Part shown: one piece after another, positions 8,645-16,775 of the stretch
How the letters are laid out: every line of letters begins with the position of its first letter
How positions within the stretch are numbered: position 1 is the first letter of the stretch
Source: Actinomycetes bacterium
Lineage (GTDB): Bacteria > Actinomycetota > Acidimicrobiia > Acidimicrobiales > Microtrichaceae
Reading direction: 5' to 3'
DNA: 26,222 nucleotides
Assembly: GCA_023434535.1 (NCBI GenBank)
Contig: JAEYSR010000003.1
Location: forward strand, 1 to 26,222
Position numbers and translations under genes: made by a program
The notes under the pieces: generated by a model
What the model was told of the DNA's origin: nothing
What the model saw: only the letters and a program-made list of their open reading frames with translations
Databases searched by the model: none

Positions 8645-10270
8645 ATGGCGGACGAGATCAGGATGGCGGCGCGTCGACGCGGCGTCAGTCGACGGGAGTT
8701 CCTGGCGGCGCTCGGAGTCGGCACCGGAGCGGCGGTGGTGGTCGGCGGCTGCACGGTCCAGCCGGCCCCCACGTTCCCCCCGCCCCCACCGGGCTCACCG
8801 GAGGGCGGCGCCTTCCCCGACGGCGTGAAGGCCGGAGATCCCCTGCCCGACGGCGCGGTGATCTGGACCCGCACCGTCCCGCCGCCCGGCGGCGCGCCGG
8901 TCCCGGTCCTGTGGTCGGTGTCGCCGGTCGACGACGCCACCTCGGTCGTCGCCGGCGGCCTGGTCGTGGCCGACGCCGCGTCCGGCCACACCGTCGCTGT
9001 GCGGGTCGACGGGCTGCAGCCCGACCGCTGGTACACCTACCGCTTCGAGCTGGCCGACGGCTCGGGGTCCGCCAGCCGCAACGGCCGGTTGCGGACGGCA
9101 CCGGCCGCCGGGGCGACGGCCGACCACCTGCGCTTCGCCTTCTGCGGCGACCAGCAGATCAACGACAGCTGGTTCGTCGCCCATCGGGCCATCGCGGCCG
9201 AGCCCGACCTGGACTTCTTCGCTCACCTCGGCGACTACGTCTACGTGTCCGACACCGGGACCCTGACCCTCGACGACTACCGCGGCACCTATCGGCGCTG
9301 GCACTCCCAGCCCCTGCTGCGCGACCTGCACGCCGTCCTGCCGATCGTCGCCACGTGGAGCGACGGCGAGTTCTACAACGGCGTCGACCGCACCGGTCCG
9401 GCCGAGCGGATCGCCGCGGCCAAGCAGGCGTGGTTCGAGAACTTCCCGGTCACGGACCCGGGCGACCGACGACCCGAGCGCAGCTTCGCCTGGGGCGACC
9501 TGGCCGACGTGGTGGTGCTCGACGACCGCACCCACCGCGACCCGTCGGTCGACACGGTGAACCGGCTCGACGGCGACGGCCTGGAGGTGTTCGAGCCGGC
9601 CCGCACCGCGCTCGGCGCCGAGCAGTTCGCGTGGCTGACCACGACGCTGGCGGCGTCGACCGCCCGGTGGAGGGTCGTGGCCGAGGACTACCCCATCGCC
9701 CCCTGGCGGCTGGTGAACCTGGACTTCCTCCGCCCGTTCCGGCCCGACTCGCCGCCCGGCGCCGGTCTCTACATGCCGGCCGAGGTGTGGGACCAGTACA
9801 TGGCCCAGCGCGTGGACCTGCTGCGCTTCCTGCGCGACAACGGCGTGTCCGACAACCTCTTCTGCGCGGCGGAGACCCACATCTCGCTGACCTCCGGGCT
9901 CCGGGTCGACCCGTTCGACCAGACCTCGGCCATGATCGGAGCCGACGTCACCGCGCCGTCGCTCACGGCCGACCCCGACGTCCGTCGCTCGTACCTGCCG
10001 GACCTGCCCACCGACGTCGCCGACGAGGTGCTCCACCTGGCCGAACGCTGGGTCGTCTCGCAGAACCCGGACATGCGGTACATGAACCTGATCCACCAGG
10101 GCTACGTGGTCGTCGACGTCGACCCGGAGCGGATCGAGGTCACCTATCGCTTCGTGGACACGGCCGATCCCGACGCCACCGCGGTCGACGGGGCGAGGTT
10201 CCGCCTGCGCCACGGGGTCCCGGGCGTGGAGGTGCTCCCGGCGTCGAACCCGATGGGCACGCTGTCCTGA
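8645..10270 (+). CDS. PhoD-like metallophosphatase, Tat-exported lipoprotein
   Basis: 541 residues. The N-terminus carries a twin-arginine signal (RRGVSRREFL) and a hydrophobic stretch ending in VGGC, a lipobox, so it is probably exported folded and lipid-anchored. Next comes the Fn3-like PhoD N-domain (GVKAGDPLPDGAVIWTR, then DGLQPDRWYTYRF), then the metallophosphatase domain with FAFCGDQ, HLGDYVY and VVLDDRTHRD. Two usual metal motifs are altered: the WDDHE motif reads WSDGEFYN (about residue 237), and the GDxH motif reads AETHIS (about 409). The protein may therefore have weak, changed or no phosphodiesterase/phosphatase activity. The ATG is supported by GGAGGG 9 bp upstream. It appears to be monocistronic, ending at a hairpin shared with the convergent thioesterase gene. 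Confidence 0.85.
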   Translation: MADEIRMAARRRGVSRREFLAALGVGTGAAVVVGGCTVQPAPTFPPPPPGSPEGGAFPDGVKAGDPLPDGAVIWTRTVPPPGGAPVPVLWSVSPVDDATSVVAGGLVVADAASGHTVAVRVDGLQPDRWYTYRFELADGSGSASRNGRLRTAPAAGATADHLRFAFCGDQQINDSWFVAHRAIAAEPDLDFFAHLGDYVYVSDTGTLTLDDYRGTYRRWHSQPLLRDLHAVLPIVATWSDGEFYNGVDRTGPAERIAAAKQAWFENFPVTDPGDRRPERSFAWGDLADVVVLDDRTHRDPSVDTVNRLDGDGLEVFEPARTALGAEQFAWLTTTLAASTARWRVVAEDYPIAPWRLVNLDFLRPFRPDSPPGAGLYMPAEVWDQYMAQRVDLLRFLRDNGVSDNLFCAAETHISLTSGLRVDPFDQTSAMIGADVTAPSLTADPDVRRSYLPDLPTDVADEVLHLAERWVVSQNPDMRYMNLIHQGYVVVDVDPERIEVTYRFVDTADPDATAVDGARFRLRHGVPGVEVLPASNPMGTLS

Positions 10271-10296
10271 TCGAAGGAGCCTGAGCGGCAGTGCCA

Positions 10297-10316
10297 CCCG
10301 GCTGCCTCGAGCCGGG
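10297..10316. terminator. GC-rich hairpin between convergent genes
   Basis: Arms CCCGGCT and AGCCGGG pair perfectly around a 6-base loop, and flanking GCC/GGC could extend the stem. It lies between the stop of the PhoD-like gene and the stop of the thioesterase gene. There is no T tract, which is common in high-GC actinobacteria. It could act in both directions. Confidence 0.5.
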
Positions 10317-10322
10317 GCGGCC

Positions 10323-11216
10323 TCAACCGGGGCGCGGGATCGCCATCGCCGAGATGTCGAAGGGACGCATCGCCGCGGTCTGGCTCGCGGTCGCGAGCAG
10401 GTGGCCGTCGGGTGTCCACGCGTGGGCGACGCCATGGCCGAAGCCGCCCGTCGACAGGTGAGGCCGAAGGTCGAGGAGCACCCACTCCGTGGGGACGTGG
10501 CGGCCGATGCGGATCGTGTTGTCCAGGCTCATCCCCGCCGCGACGACACCCAGGGCGAGCGACACCGACAGGGGCACCAGGTCGGCCATGAAGGCCAGGA
10601 TCGCGGGGGTGGCGGGTCCGCCGTCGCGGCGGCGCACCCAGAGGCACGTCCGCCCCGGTCCGGCGTCGGGATGCTCGACGATCCCGGGCTCGCGGAACTC
10701 GAGGACGTTGTGGAACCCGACGTCCATCGGGATCGGCGGGAGCTCGACGCCCTCGGGCAGCAGCTTGGCGAAGGTGGCGAACGGTCCCGACCACCCCTCC
10801 GACACCTCGGGGTCCTCCACCGTCGGCATCCGCTCGAAGAACACGCTCGGCAGGTCCTCCGACAGACGACCGGTCGCGCCCAGCGAGGCGAACATGACCG
10901 CTCCCGACTCGTCGGTGCCGGTCACCCGCAGCTGGCTCGTCCGTCCGCCCTGGGCCAGCATCTCGACGCGGACGGTGATGTCGGCCTCGGGCGGGGCGGT
11001 CGACACGAACTGGGTCGTCATCCACAGCGGCGAGCGCTCGGTGAACAGCTCGGCCGCGGCGATCGACGCGGCGATCGCGGTGCCGCCGTAGAGCTTCCCG
11101 TCGATGCGGGCGAGGTGGGACCGCACGTTGAAGTGGTAGGTGCCGGCGTCCTCTCCGGCGACCAGATCGAGGAACTCGGCGTCGGACTGCATGGCGGACC
11201 ACCGTACGTGGTCCAT
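10323..11216 (-). CDS. Acyl-CoA thioesterase-like double-hotdog protein
   Basis: 297 residues from the chosen ATG. The N-terminal hotdog has YGGTAIAASIAAAELF, typical of 4HBT_3/TesB-like proteins. The C-terminal hotdog has GMSLDNTIRIG followed by WVLLDLRP and ATASQTAAMR, equivalent to the SLDH...Q motif of TesB-type acyl-CoA thioesterases. The likely reaction is hydrolysis of an acyl-CoA to free acid and CoA; the substrate is unknown. The ATG at 11216 begins 13 bp after the stop of the upstream alcohol dehydrogenase, giving an operon-like spacing. A second ATG at 11192 is possible, and the frame is open to 11261 but would then overlap the dehydrogenase. No strong ribosome site is visible for any of them. 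Confidence 0.8.
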   Translation of the reverse strand: MDHVRWSAMQSDAEFLDLVAGEDAGTYHFNVRSHLARIDGKLYGGTAIAASIAAAELFTERSPLWMTTQFVSTAPPEADITVRVEMLAQGGRTSQLRVTGTDESGAVMFASLGATGRLSEDLPSVFFERMPTVEDPEVSEGWSGPFATFAKLLPEGVELPPIPMDVGFHNVLEFREPGIVEHPDAGPGRTCLWVRRRDGGPATPAILAFMADLVPLSVSLALGVVAAGMSLDNTIRIGRHVPTEWVLLDLRPHLSTGGFGHGVAHAWTPDGHLLATASQTAAMRPFDISAMAIPRPG

Positions 11217-11229
11217 CAGGCGACCCCGG

Positions 11230-12237
11230 TCAGGACGGTCCGATCCGCAGGACCGCCGCACCGTCGACGCGGTCTCCGGCCAGGTCGGACAGGGCCCGGT
11301 CCGCGTCCTCGAACGAGTACGCCGTCGTCCGGACGTGCAACGGGACCCGGGCCGCGATCCGCAGCAGCTCCTCGCCGTCGTTGCGGGTGTTGGCGGTGAC
11401 GCTGCGGACCTGGCGCTCCTGAAACAGGTGGGCCTGGTAGTCGAGGTGCGGGACGTCGGTCATGTGGATGCCGGCGATGGCGAGGGTCCCGCCGCGATCG
11501 AGCGCGGCGAGGGCGGCCGGGACCACGTCGCCGACAGGGGTGAAGTTGATCGCGGCGTCGAGCGGCACCGGCGGAGGGTCGTACGTGTCGCCGACGGACG
11601 CCGCTCCGAGCTCCAGCGCGAGCTCCCGGGCCGCGGCCGAGCGCGTCATCACGTGGACCTCGGCGCCCGACGCCATGGCGACCTGGGCGGCGATGTGCGC
11701 AGAGGCCCCGAAGCCGTAGATCCCCAGGCGTCCACCGGGCGGGAGCTCACTGCGCCGGAGCGCCCGGTAGCCGATGATGCCGGCGCACAGCAGCGGTGCG
11801 ACGTGCTCGTCGTCGTAGGCGTCGGGCAGGTCGTAGGCGTACCGCTCGTCGACGACGGCGAGCTCGGCGTAGCCGCCGTCGTCGTCCCACCCCGTGAAAC
11901 GCGGGTCGGTGCACAGGTTCTCGGCACCCGCCCGACAGAACCGACAGCGCCCACACGTGCGGCGCAGCCAGGCGATGCCGACCCGGTCGCCGACCTCGAA
12001 GCGGTCCGCGCCCGGCCCTGCGGCCTCGACCCGGCCCACCACCTCGTGCCCGGGCACGACGTCCGGGCGGTGCACGGGGAGGTCACCCTCGGCGACGTGC
12101 AGGTCGGTGCGGCACACGCCGCACGTCGCGACCCGGACGAGGATCTCGTGCGGGCCCGGTTCGGGAGCGGCGCGCTCCACGAGTGAGAGCGGCCCGGTGG
12201 AGATCGGTCCGGGCTCAGTCACCACCCACGCACGCAC
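11230..12237 (-). CDS. Zinc-dependent alcohol dehydrogenase (AdhA-like MDR family)
   Basis: 335 residues, a medium-chain dehydrogenase. Zinc ligands are visible: Cys42 in CGVCRTDLH and His64-Glu65 in PGHEVVG for catalysis, and the four-cysteine structural site in CGRCRFCRAGAENLC. The NAD(P)-binding Rossmann motif is LGIYGFGASAH. This arrangement resembles mycobacterial AdhA. The expected reaction is reversible oxidation of an alcohol to an aldehyde. The GTG start gives the normal N-terminus VRAWVVTEPGP; the frame is open much further upstream, but that part lies in the divergent promoter and in the neighbouring gene. It is co-directional with the thioesterase 13 bp downstream, which suggests processing of an alcohol/aldehyde/acyl-CoA intermediate. 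Confidence 0.88.
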   Translation of the reverse strand: MRAWVVTEPGPISTGPLSLVERAAPEPGPHEILVRVATCGVCRTDLHVAEGDLPVHRPDVVPGHEVVGRVEAAGPGADRFEVGDRVGIAWLRRTCGRCRFCRAGAENLCTDPRFTGWDDDGGYAELAVVDERYAYDLPDAYDDEHVAPLLCAGIIGYRALRRSELPPGGRLGIYGFGASAHIAAQVAMASGAEVHVMTRSAAARELALELGAASVGDTYDPPPVPLDAAINFTPVGDVVPAALAALDRGGTLAIAGIHMTDVPHLDYQAHLFQERQVRSVTANTRNDGEELLRIAARVPLHVRTTAYSFEDADRALSDLAGDRVDGAAVLRIGPS

Positions 12238-12402
12238 GGCGCCAGTGTCGCGCCGCTCACCCCCACGTGACAGGAGACACTGCTCCTCGTCTGGGGCCCT
12301 AACGAACGCTCGGTACAGACTGGCCGCCGTCCTGCGGCGGGCAGGTCGACGTCGAGTCCTCGTCGGCGTGGCCCCCGCCATCCATCGATCAGGGGGATAC
12401 CG
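12238..12402. promoter_or_regulatory. Divergent promoter region with dyads
   Basis: A 165-bp gap between the divergent dehydrogenase and binding-lipoprotein genes. It contains an inverted pair CAGTGTC (12243-12249) and GACACTG (12276-12282), a palindrome CACGTG (12264-12269), and AGGAG/CTCCT arms (12272-12276, 12283-12287). AGGGGGAT (12391-12398) is the ribosome site of the + strand gene. No clear -35/-10 pair was identified. Confidence 0.35.
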
Positions 12403-13887
12403 ATGTCGCACCGCTCCGACCGCACCAGGTCGTCGATGATCGTCGTCGCCGCCGTCGTCGCGGCGCTGGCCGTGATCTCGACCGCGTGCGGTGCCCGCGG
12501 CGGGGAGAAGATCTCCGACTCCGCCGAGATGAACGGGACCCCGCAGGGCGCCCCGGCCGCGGCCGCGCCGGCCGACGACGGCTCGGGAGTGGACTCCCCC
12601 GACTTCGGAACCGTCAAGGCGCCGTGCGGCAAGGGCGACTTCAGCGTCGCCGACGGCGAGCAGCAGGGGGCGCCGGGCACGATCCAGATCGGTGTCCCGA
12701 ACGACCGCGGCGCGACGATCCGACCCGGTCTGCAGAAGCCGATCTGGGACGCCTCGGTCGCCTTCTCCGAGTGGTGCAACGCGCAGGGCGGCATCGGTGG
12801 GCTGAAGATCGAGCTCGTCGACATGGACGGCAAGCTCTTCGAGGTCGAGTCCGCCATGCAGAAGGGCTGCACCACCGCCTTCGCCCTCGTCGGCGGCGGC
12901 AACGTGCAGGACGACCTGCAGTTCTCCGGCAAGGAGGGCTCGGACTTCCACAAGTGCAAGTTGATCGACATCCCGGCGTACGCGGTGTCGACCGCCAAGT
13001 CGATGAGCAACGGCCAGGTCCAGCCCGTCCCGAACCCCACCGACACGATCTCCAACACCTGGTTCCAGGACTTCGCCGAGCTCTACCCGGAGCAGGCCGC
13101 CAAGTGGGTCCCGGTGTGGGGCAACCTGCCCTCGCTCGAGACCGTGAAGGTCAAGCAGGAGGCGATCGTCGAGCAGATCGACGGCATGGATCAGGTCGGC
13201 CAGTTCAACTTCCCGCCCGTCGGCACCACCGACTGGACGCCTCTGGCCCTGTCGGTGATCGACTCGGGCGCCACGGCCATGACGTGGACCGGCGAGTCGC
13301 CCGACGTCGCCAAGCTCCTGGAGAAGCTGAAGGAGCAGGGCTGGAAGGGCCGGGCCCTCCTGGAGTCCAACCAGTACGACCAGCTCTTCATCAACTCCGG
13401 CAGCCCGACTGCGCTCGAGGGCACCGTCGTCCGCCTCGCTCCCCACATGCTGGAGGAGGCGGACGAGTGGCCGGCAGTCCGCAAATACCTCGACCTCGTC
13501 GACGAGTACGTCGACAACGGCGAGACCGCGCTGCTCGGCATGCAGTCGATGTCGGCGTGGCTGCTCTTCGCGACGGCGGCCAACGAGTGCGGTGCGGCCA
13601 ACGACGGCGTGCTGAGCCGCGACTGCATCATGAAGGAGGCGGCGGCCGTCAGCGACTGGACCGGCGGCGGTCTCCACGCCCCGCAGGACCCCGACCAGGG
13701 CCCGGCCATGAAGGCGTCCACCTGCTCGATGCTCCTGATCGTCAAGGACGGGAAGTTCGAGCGCCTCTACCCCGAGATCGGTGGTGAGGGCGACGACGGC
13801 GACGGCTTCCACTGCCCCACCGACGGCATCACCGAGGTGACCGAGGACGTCGGCCAGGGCAACGTCGACCCCACGCGGGGCTACTGA
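12403..13887 (+). CDS. ABC-type branched-chain-amino-acid-like substrate-binding lipoprotein
   Basis: 494 residues. The N-terminus has a basic start, a hydrophobic segment (about residues 11-25) and the lipobox-like STAC, followed by an Ala/Gly/Asp-rich tether, so it is probably a membrane-anchored extracytoplasmic protein. The rest resembles periplasmic-binding-protein type 1 (LivJ-like) receptors: GTIQIGVPNDRG at the start of the fold, then FSEWCNAQGGIGGLKIELVDMDGK, the common segment after helix 1 in this family. Several extra cysteines could form disulfides. The ligand is unknown. The ATG has a strong AGGGGGAT site 4 bp upstream. No permease or ATPase genes are adjacent, so it is an orphan receptor here. 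Its stop overlaps the stop of the convergent SDR gene by 7 bp. Confidence 0.85.
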   Translation: MSHRSDRTRSSMIVVAAVVAALAVISTACGARGGEKISDSAEMNGTPQGAPAAAAPADDGSGVDSPDFGTVKAPCGKGDFSVADGEQQGAPGTIQIGVPNDRGATIRPGLQKPIWDASVAFSEWCNAQGGIGGLKIELVDMDGKLFEVESAMQKGCTTAFALVGGGNVQDDLQFSGKEGSDFHKCKLIDIPAYAVSTAKSMSNGQVQPVPNPTDTISNTWFQDFAELYPEQAAKWVPVWGNLPSLETVKVKQEAIVEQIDGMDQVGQFNFPPVGTTDWTPLALSVIDSGATAMTWTGESPDVAKLLEKLKEQGWKGRALLESNQYDQLFINSGSPTALEGTVVRLAPHMLEEADEWPAVRKYLDLVDEYVDNGETALLGMQSMSAWLLFATAANECGAANDGVLSRDCIMKEAAAVSDWTGGGLHAPQDPDQGPAMKASTCSMLLIVKDGKFERLYPEIGGEGDDGDGFHCPTDGITEVTEDVGQGNVDPTRGY

Positions 13888-14744
13888 TCCCCAGGGTGCG
13901 GGCGGGCGTCCAGACCTCGCACGTCGAGCCCGAGCTCAGCGAGCACGTCGTGGCTGATCGTGGTGCGGCCCGTCATCGAGACGTCGCAGCAGCACAGCGC
14001 GACCACCGCTTCGACCATGTGCTCCATCGACTCGATCTGGTCCTCGGTCAGGAGGCCGCCGACGAGCGCGTCGGCCCCCTCGCTCATCACGGCGGCACGG
14101 GGCGAGATCGAGTTCACCCTGATCGAGCGGTCGAGGAGCTCGGCACCCAGGCCGTTGCTGATCCGGTCGAGCGCCGCCTTGGACGCGCCGTACTCGGCGA
14201 TGGTCGTGCCGGTCACCCCGAGGTCGAAGGGCGGGCCCACCCAGTGACGCGCCGATCGGCTGCTCACATTGACGATCCAGCCCTCGCCCGCCGCCGCCAT
14301 CGCCGGGACGACGTCCTGGGCCAGGTCGAGCGGAGCGTGGACGTTGGCCTCGAACATCAGCCGTCGACGCTTGAGCGACAGCTCGAGCAGCGGTGCGTAC
14401 ATGGCCGCCGCCGCGTTGTTGACCAGCACGTCGATCGGTCCGCCCAAGGAGTCGGTCGCCTCGCGGACCACGCGCCGGCGGTCGTCGCCGTCGGTCAGGT
14501 CCGCCTGCACGACCGCCACCTCGACGCCGTGTTCAGCGATGCGCTCCGCGGTCTCCCGGAGGCTGCCGGGGAGGCCGCCCCCCGGCTCCACGGTGCGGGC
14601 CACCAGCGCCACCGACGCGCCCTCGGCCGCGAGCCGCTCGGCGACCGCGGCCCCGATGCCTCGGCTGGCGCCGGTCACCAGTGCACGACGTCCGACGAAC
14701 CGCCGCAGCGGGGCCGTGTCGCCGCCCGTCCCGGGGCTGCTCAC
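13881..14744 (-). CDS. SDR-family NAD(P)-dependent oxidoreductase
   Basis: 287 residues, a classical short-chain dehydrogenase. The cofactor motif TGASRGIG is at residues 24-31, NNAA at 109-112, and the catalytic set is Ser162, Tyr185 and Lys189 (YGASK). The segment after the active site reads ISPRAAV rather than the usual PG motif. The alcohol/ketone substrate is not evident. The GTG start forms a 4-bp GTGA overlap with the stop of the upstream crotonase-family gene, so the two are translationally coupled and probably act on the same acyl-CoA-type intermediate. The stop shares CTACTGA with the convergent binding-lipoprotein gene. Confidence 0.88.
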   Translation of the reverse strand: MSSPGTGGDTAPLRRFVGRRALVTGASRGIGAAVAERLAAEGASVALVARTVEPGGGLPGSLRETAERIAEHGVEVAVVQADLTDGDDRRRVVREATDSLGGPIDVLVNNAAAAMYAPLLELSLKRRRLMFEANVHAPLDLAQDVVPAMAAAGEGWIVNVSSRSARHWVGPPFDLGVTGTTIAEYGASKAALDRISNGLGAELLDRSIRVNSISPRAAVMSEGADALVGGLLTEDQIESMEHMVEAVVALCCCDVSMTGRTTISHDVLAELGLDVRGLDARPHPGDQ

Positions 14745-15586
14745 TCCCAGGCCCGACCGCGTCGGGCCTGCGACCAGTCGGGCGGACGCTTCTCCAGGAA
14801 TGCCTGCGCCGCCTCCATGATCTCCCCGCCGGTGGACGCCAGGATCTGCGTCCGGTTCTCGAGGTCGATCGCGGAGTCGATCGACGGGGCGTCGAGGTTG
14901 GTCCACATGACCTCCTTGGTCATGACCACCCCGAACGGGCTGTAGCCGCAGATCACGTCGGCCAGCTCCAGGGCCCGGGCGACAGGGTCGTCGGCCACGT
15001 CTGCGACCAGCCCCATCGAGAGTGCCTCGTCGGCGTCGACCGCCCTGGCGGTCAGGATCATCTCGAACGCCCGGGACGAGCCGATCGCCCGCGGCAGCGT
15101 GTAGCTGATCCCGATGTCGCAGCCGCTGACCCCGACCTTGATGAACTGCGTGCAGAAGCGGGCCGACGGGGACGCGACCCGGAGATCCGACGCCATGGCC
15201 AGTGCGAAGCCGCCGCCGTACGCCACCCCGTTGACCGCCGCGATGATCGGCTGCGGCATCCGGCGCATCTTGATCGGCAGGTCGGCGATCCGCTGCTGCG
15301 AGAGCATCCCGGCCCGCGGTCCCGACGTCCCCTCCGCCGTCGACGCACGCCCGCCGTCGGCCAGGTCGAGTCCGGAGCAGAAGCCGCGCCCGGCGCCGGT
15401 GAGGACGACGACCCGGCACTCGTGATCGGCCTCGATCCGGTCGAGCGCATCGTGGATCTCGTCCACCATCGCCCACGACAGCGCGTTGAGTCGGTCGGGG
15501 TTGTTCAGCGTGACGACGGCGACGTCGGGTCGGGATCGGTCGACGACCACCAGCGGCTCGCTGGACTCCTGGTCGGGAACTGCCAT
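14741..15586 (-). CDS. Enoyl-CoA hydratase/isomerase (crotonase) family protein, non-canonical active site
   Basis: 281 residues with the crotonase fold: NPDRLNALS, GAGRGFCSGLDL and GVAYGGGFALAMASDLRVAS give the CoA-binding and oxyanion-hole elements. Both glutamates of canonical enoyl-CoA hydratase are absent: GGGCE reads GGGFA (Ala128), and the PEI position reads QFI (Phe148). Asp157 in SGCDIG is a candidate replacement. The reaction on a CoA thioester is therefore uncertain: hydration, isomerisation or another enolate chemistry. The ATG is decided by a GAGGAGG ribosome site about 7 bp upstream. It is the first gene of a pair with the SDR and is divergent from the deazaflavin-type oxidoreductase gene. 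Confidence 0.88.
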   Translation of the reverse strand: MAVPDQESSEPLVVVDRSRPDVAVVTLNNPDRLNALSWAMVDEIHDALDRIEADHECRVVVLTGAGRGFCSGLDLADGGRASTAEGTSGPRAGMLSQQRIADLPIKMRRMPQPIIAAVNGVAYGGGFALAMASDLRVASPSARFCTQFIKVGVSGCDIGISYTLPRAIGSSRAFEMILTARAVDADEALSMGLVADVADDPVARALELADVICGYSPFGVVMTKEVMWTNLDAPSIDSAIDLENRTQILASTGGEIMEAAQAFLEKRPPDWSQARRGRAWE

Positions 15587-15697
15587 GGTGCGACCTCCTC
15601 GCGGCTCGGGCCGACGGTACCCGGCGCCGGAGGCCGTCGCCGCGGCTCCTCCATCGCCGTGGTGCGTCGTGGTGCCGCCAGGTGGCAAGGTCTCGCC
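15587..15697. promoter_or_regulatory. Divergent promoter region, crotonase / Ddn-like gene
   Basis: A 111-bp gap. On the minus strand TACCGT (forward 15614-15619) is a plausible -10 upstream of the crotonase ribosome site. On the plus strand CAAGGT (15685-15690) lies 7 bp before the ATG at 15698, a spacing seen for leaderless actinobacterial genes, though the hexamer is a poor -10. Confidence 0.35.
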
Positions 15698-16210
15698 ATG
15701 GCCGACGACCGCCCGACCCAGCGCAGCCTCAAGGACCGCATCACCGGCGTGAAGGTCCCCGGATGGGTCCTGGCGTCCAAGCCGTTCCGCTGGGCCGCTC
15801 CGAAGGTCCTCCCCCGGGCCCACCGGGTCCTGCACCACATGAGCGGCGGCCGCTGGATGTTCGACTCCAAGGCCCAGCCCATGTGCATGCTCACCACCAC
15901 CGGCGCCCGCAGCGGCCAGCCCCGGGAGACGCCGCTCGCCGCGGTGCCCGTCGAGGACGACAAGCTGCTGGTCGTCGGCTCCAACTTCGCGAGCGACAAG
16001 CACCCGGCGTGGACCGGGAACCTGCTGGCCCACCCGGATGCGACGGTGACGTTCCGCGGCCGGACCTACCCGGTGCGCTCACGCCTGCTCTCCGGCGACG
16101 AGCGCAGCGCCCGCTGGGACGAGCTGCTCACGTGGTTCCCCAACTGGAGCGACTACACCGAGGTCACCGACCGTGAGTTCAGGGTCTTCGAGCTCCAGCC
16201 GGCCGAGTGA
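15698..16210 (+). CDS. Deazaflavin (F420)-type nitroreductase, Ddn/DUF385 family
   Basis: 170 residues, the usual size for this family. The split-barrel signature LTTTGARSGQPRETPL (about 65-80) and HPAWTGNLLAHP (about 102-113) match the Ddn-like proteins that use F420H2 to reduce quinones, nitro-compounds or other substrates. No F420 biosynthesis gene is in the window, so use of F420 is inferred from the family. The ATG is followed directly by MADDRP; there is no strong ribosome site. The stop overlaps the start of the GNAT gene (GTGA), so the two are coupled. Confidence 0.85.
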   Translation: MADDRPTQRSLKDRITGVKVPGWVLASKPFRWAAPKVLPRAHRVLHHMSGGRWMFDSKAQPMCMLTTTGARSGQPRETPLAAVPVEDDKLLVVGSNFASDKHPAWTGNLLAHPDATVTFRGRTYPVRSRLLSGDERSARWDELLTWFPNWSDYTEVTDREFRVFELQPAE

Positions 16211-16773
16211 CCGCCCGGCCCGACGACCTGTCGTTCCGACCTGCCACGACCGACGACGTCGACGCCGTCGTCGCCGTGGTCGAGGCCGCCTACCGGGGCG
16301 AGCCGACCCACGCGGCCTGGACGACCGAGGCGCACCTGCTCGGCGGCCAGCGCGTCGACGCCACGATGGTGACCGACGCGGTGCTGGGACCCGACACCGA
16401 GGTCGTGGTCGCCACGGACCCGTCCGACGGCGAGGTCGTGGCGTGCTGCGAGGTCGCCCGACCCGACGATCGGGGGCACAGCGTCCTCGGGATGTTCGCC
16501 GTGGACCCGCGCCGTCAGGCCGCAGGGCTCGGCCGCCGGGTCCTCGCCGCCGGCGAGCGGCTGGCGGCCGACCTCGGAGCGACGGCGGTCGAGCTGCACG
16601 TGTTCGAGGTCCGGACCGAGCTGATCGACTGGTACCGGCGTCGCGGCTACCGGACCACCGGCGAACGGGTGCCGTTCCCCTACGGCGACGAGCGCTTCGG
16701 GCTGCCCCGCCGCGACGACCTCTGGTTCTCGGTCCTCGTGAAAGCGGTGTCGGCCGAGGCGCAGGAGGGCTGA
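16207..16773 (+). CDS. GNAT-family N-acetyltransferase
   Basis: 188 residues. The acetyl-CoA-binding motif A is at about 103-113 (RQAAGLGRRVL) after the strand VLGMFAVDP, and the C-terminal motif WYRRRGYRTTGERVPF is typical of GNAT enzymes. It would transfer an acetyl group from acetyl-CoA to an amine; the acceptor is unknown. The GTG start lies within the GTGA overlap with the upstream Ddn-like gene. The stop is only 2 bp from the stop of the convergent NIPSNAP-like gene, so there is no room for a terminator between them. Confidence 0.87.
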   Translation: MTARPDDLSFRPATTDDVDAVVAVVEAAYRGEPTHAAWTTEAHLLGGQRVDATMVTDAVLGPDTEVVVATDPSDGEVVACCEVARPDDRGHSVLGMFAVDPRRQAAGLGRRVLAAGERLAADLGATAVELHVFEVRTELIDWYRRRGYRTTGERVPFPYGDERFGLPRRDDLWFSVLVKAVSAEAQEG

Positions 16774-16775
16774 CC

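Noticed and set aside
7948..10284. 778-codon + strand frame over tetR and the PhoD-like gene
   Set aside because: It is antisense to tetR and out of frame with the phosphatase; its sequence is Arg/Gly-rich without motifs.
12238..13812. Upstream extension of the alcohol dehydrogenase frame
   Set aside because: It runs through the divergent promoter and antisense to the binding lipoprotein. The family N-terminus begins at the GTG at 12237.
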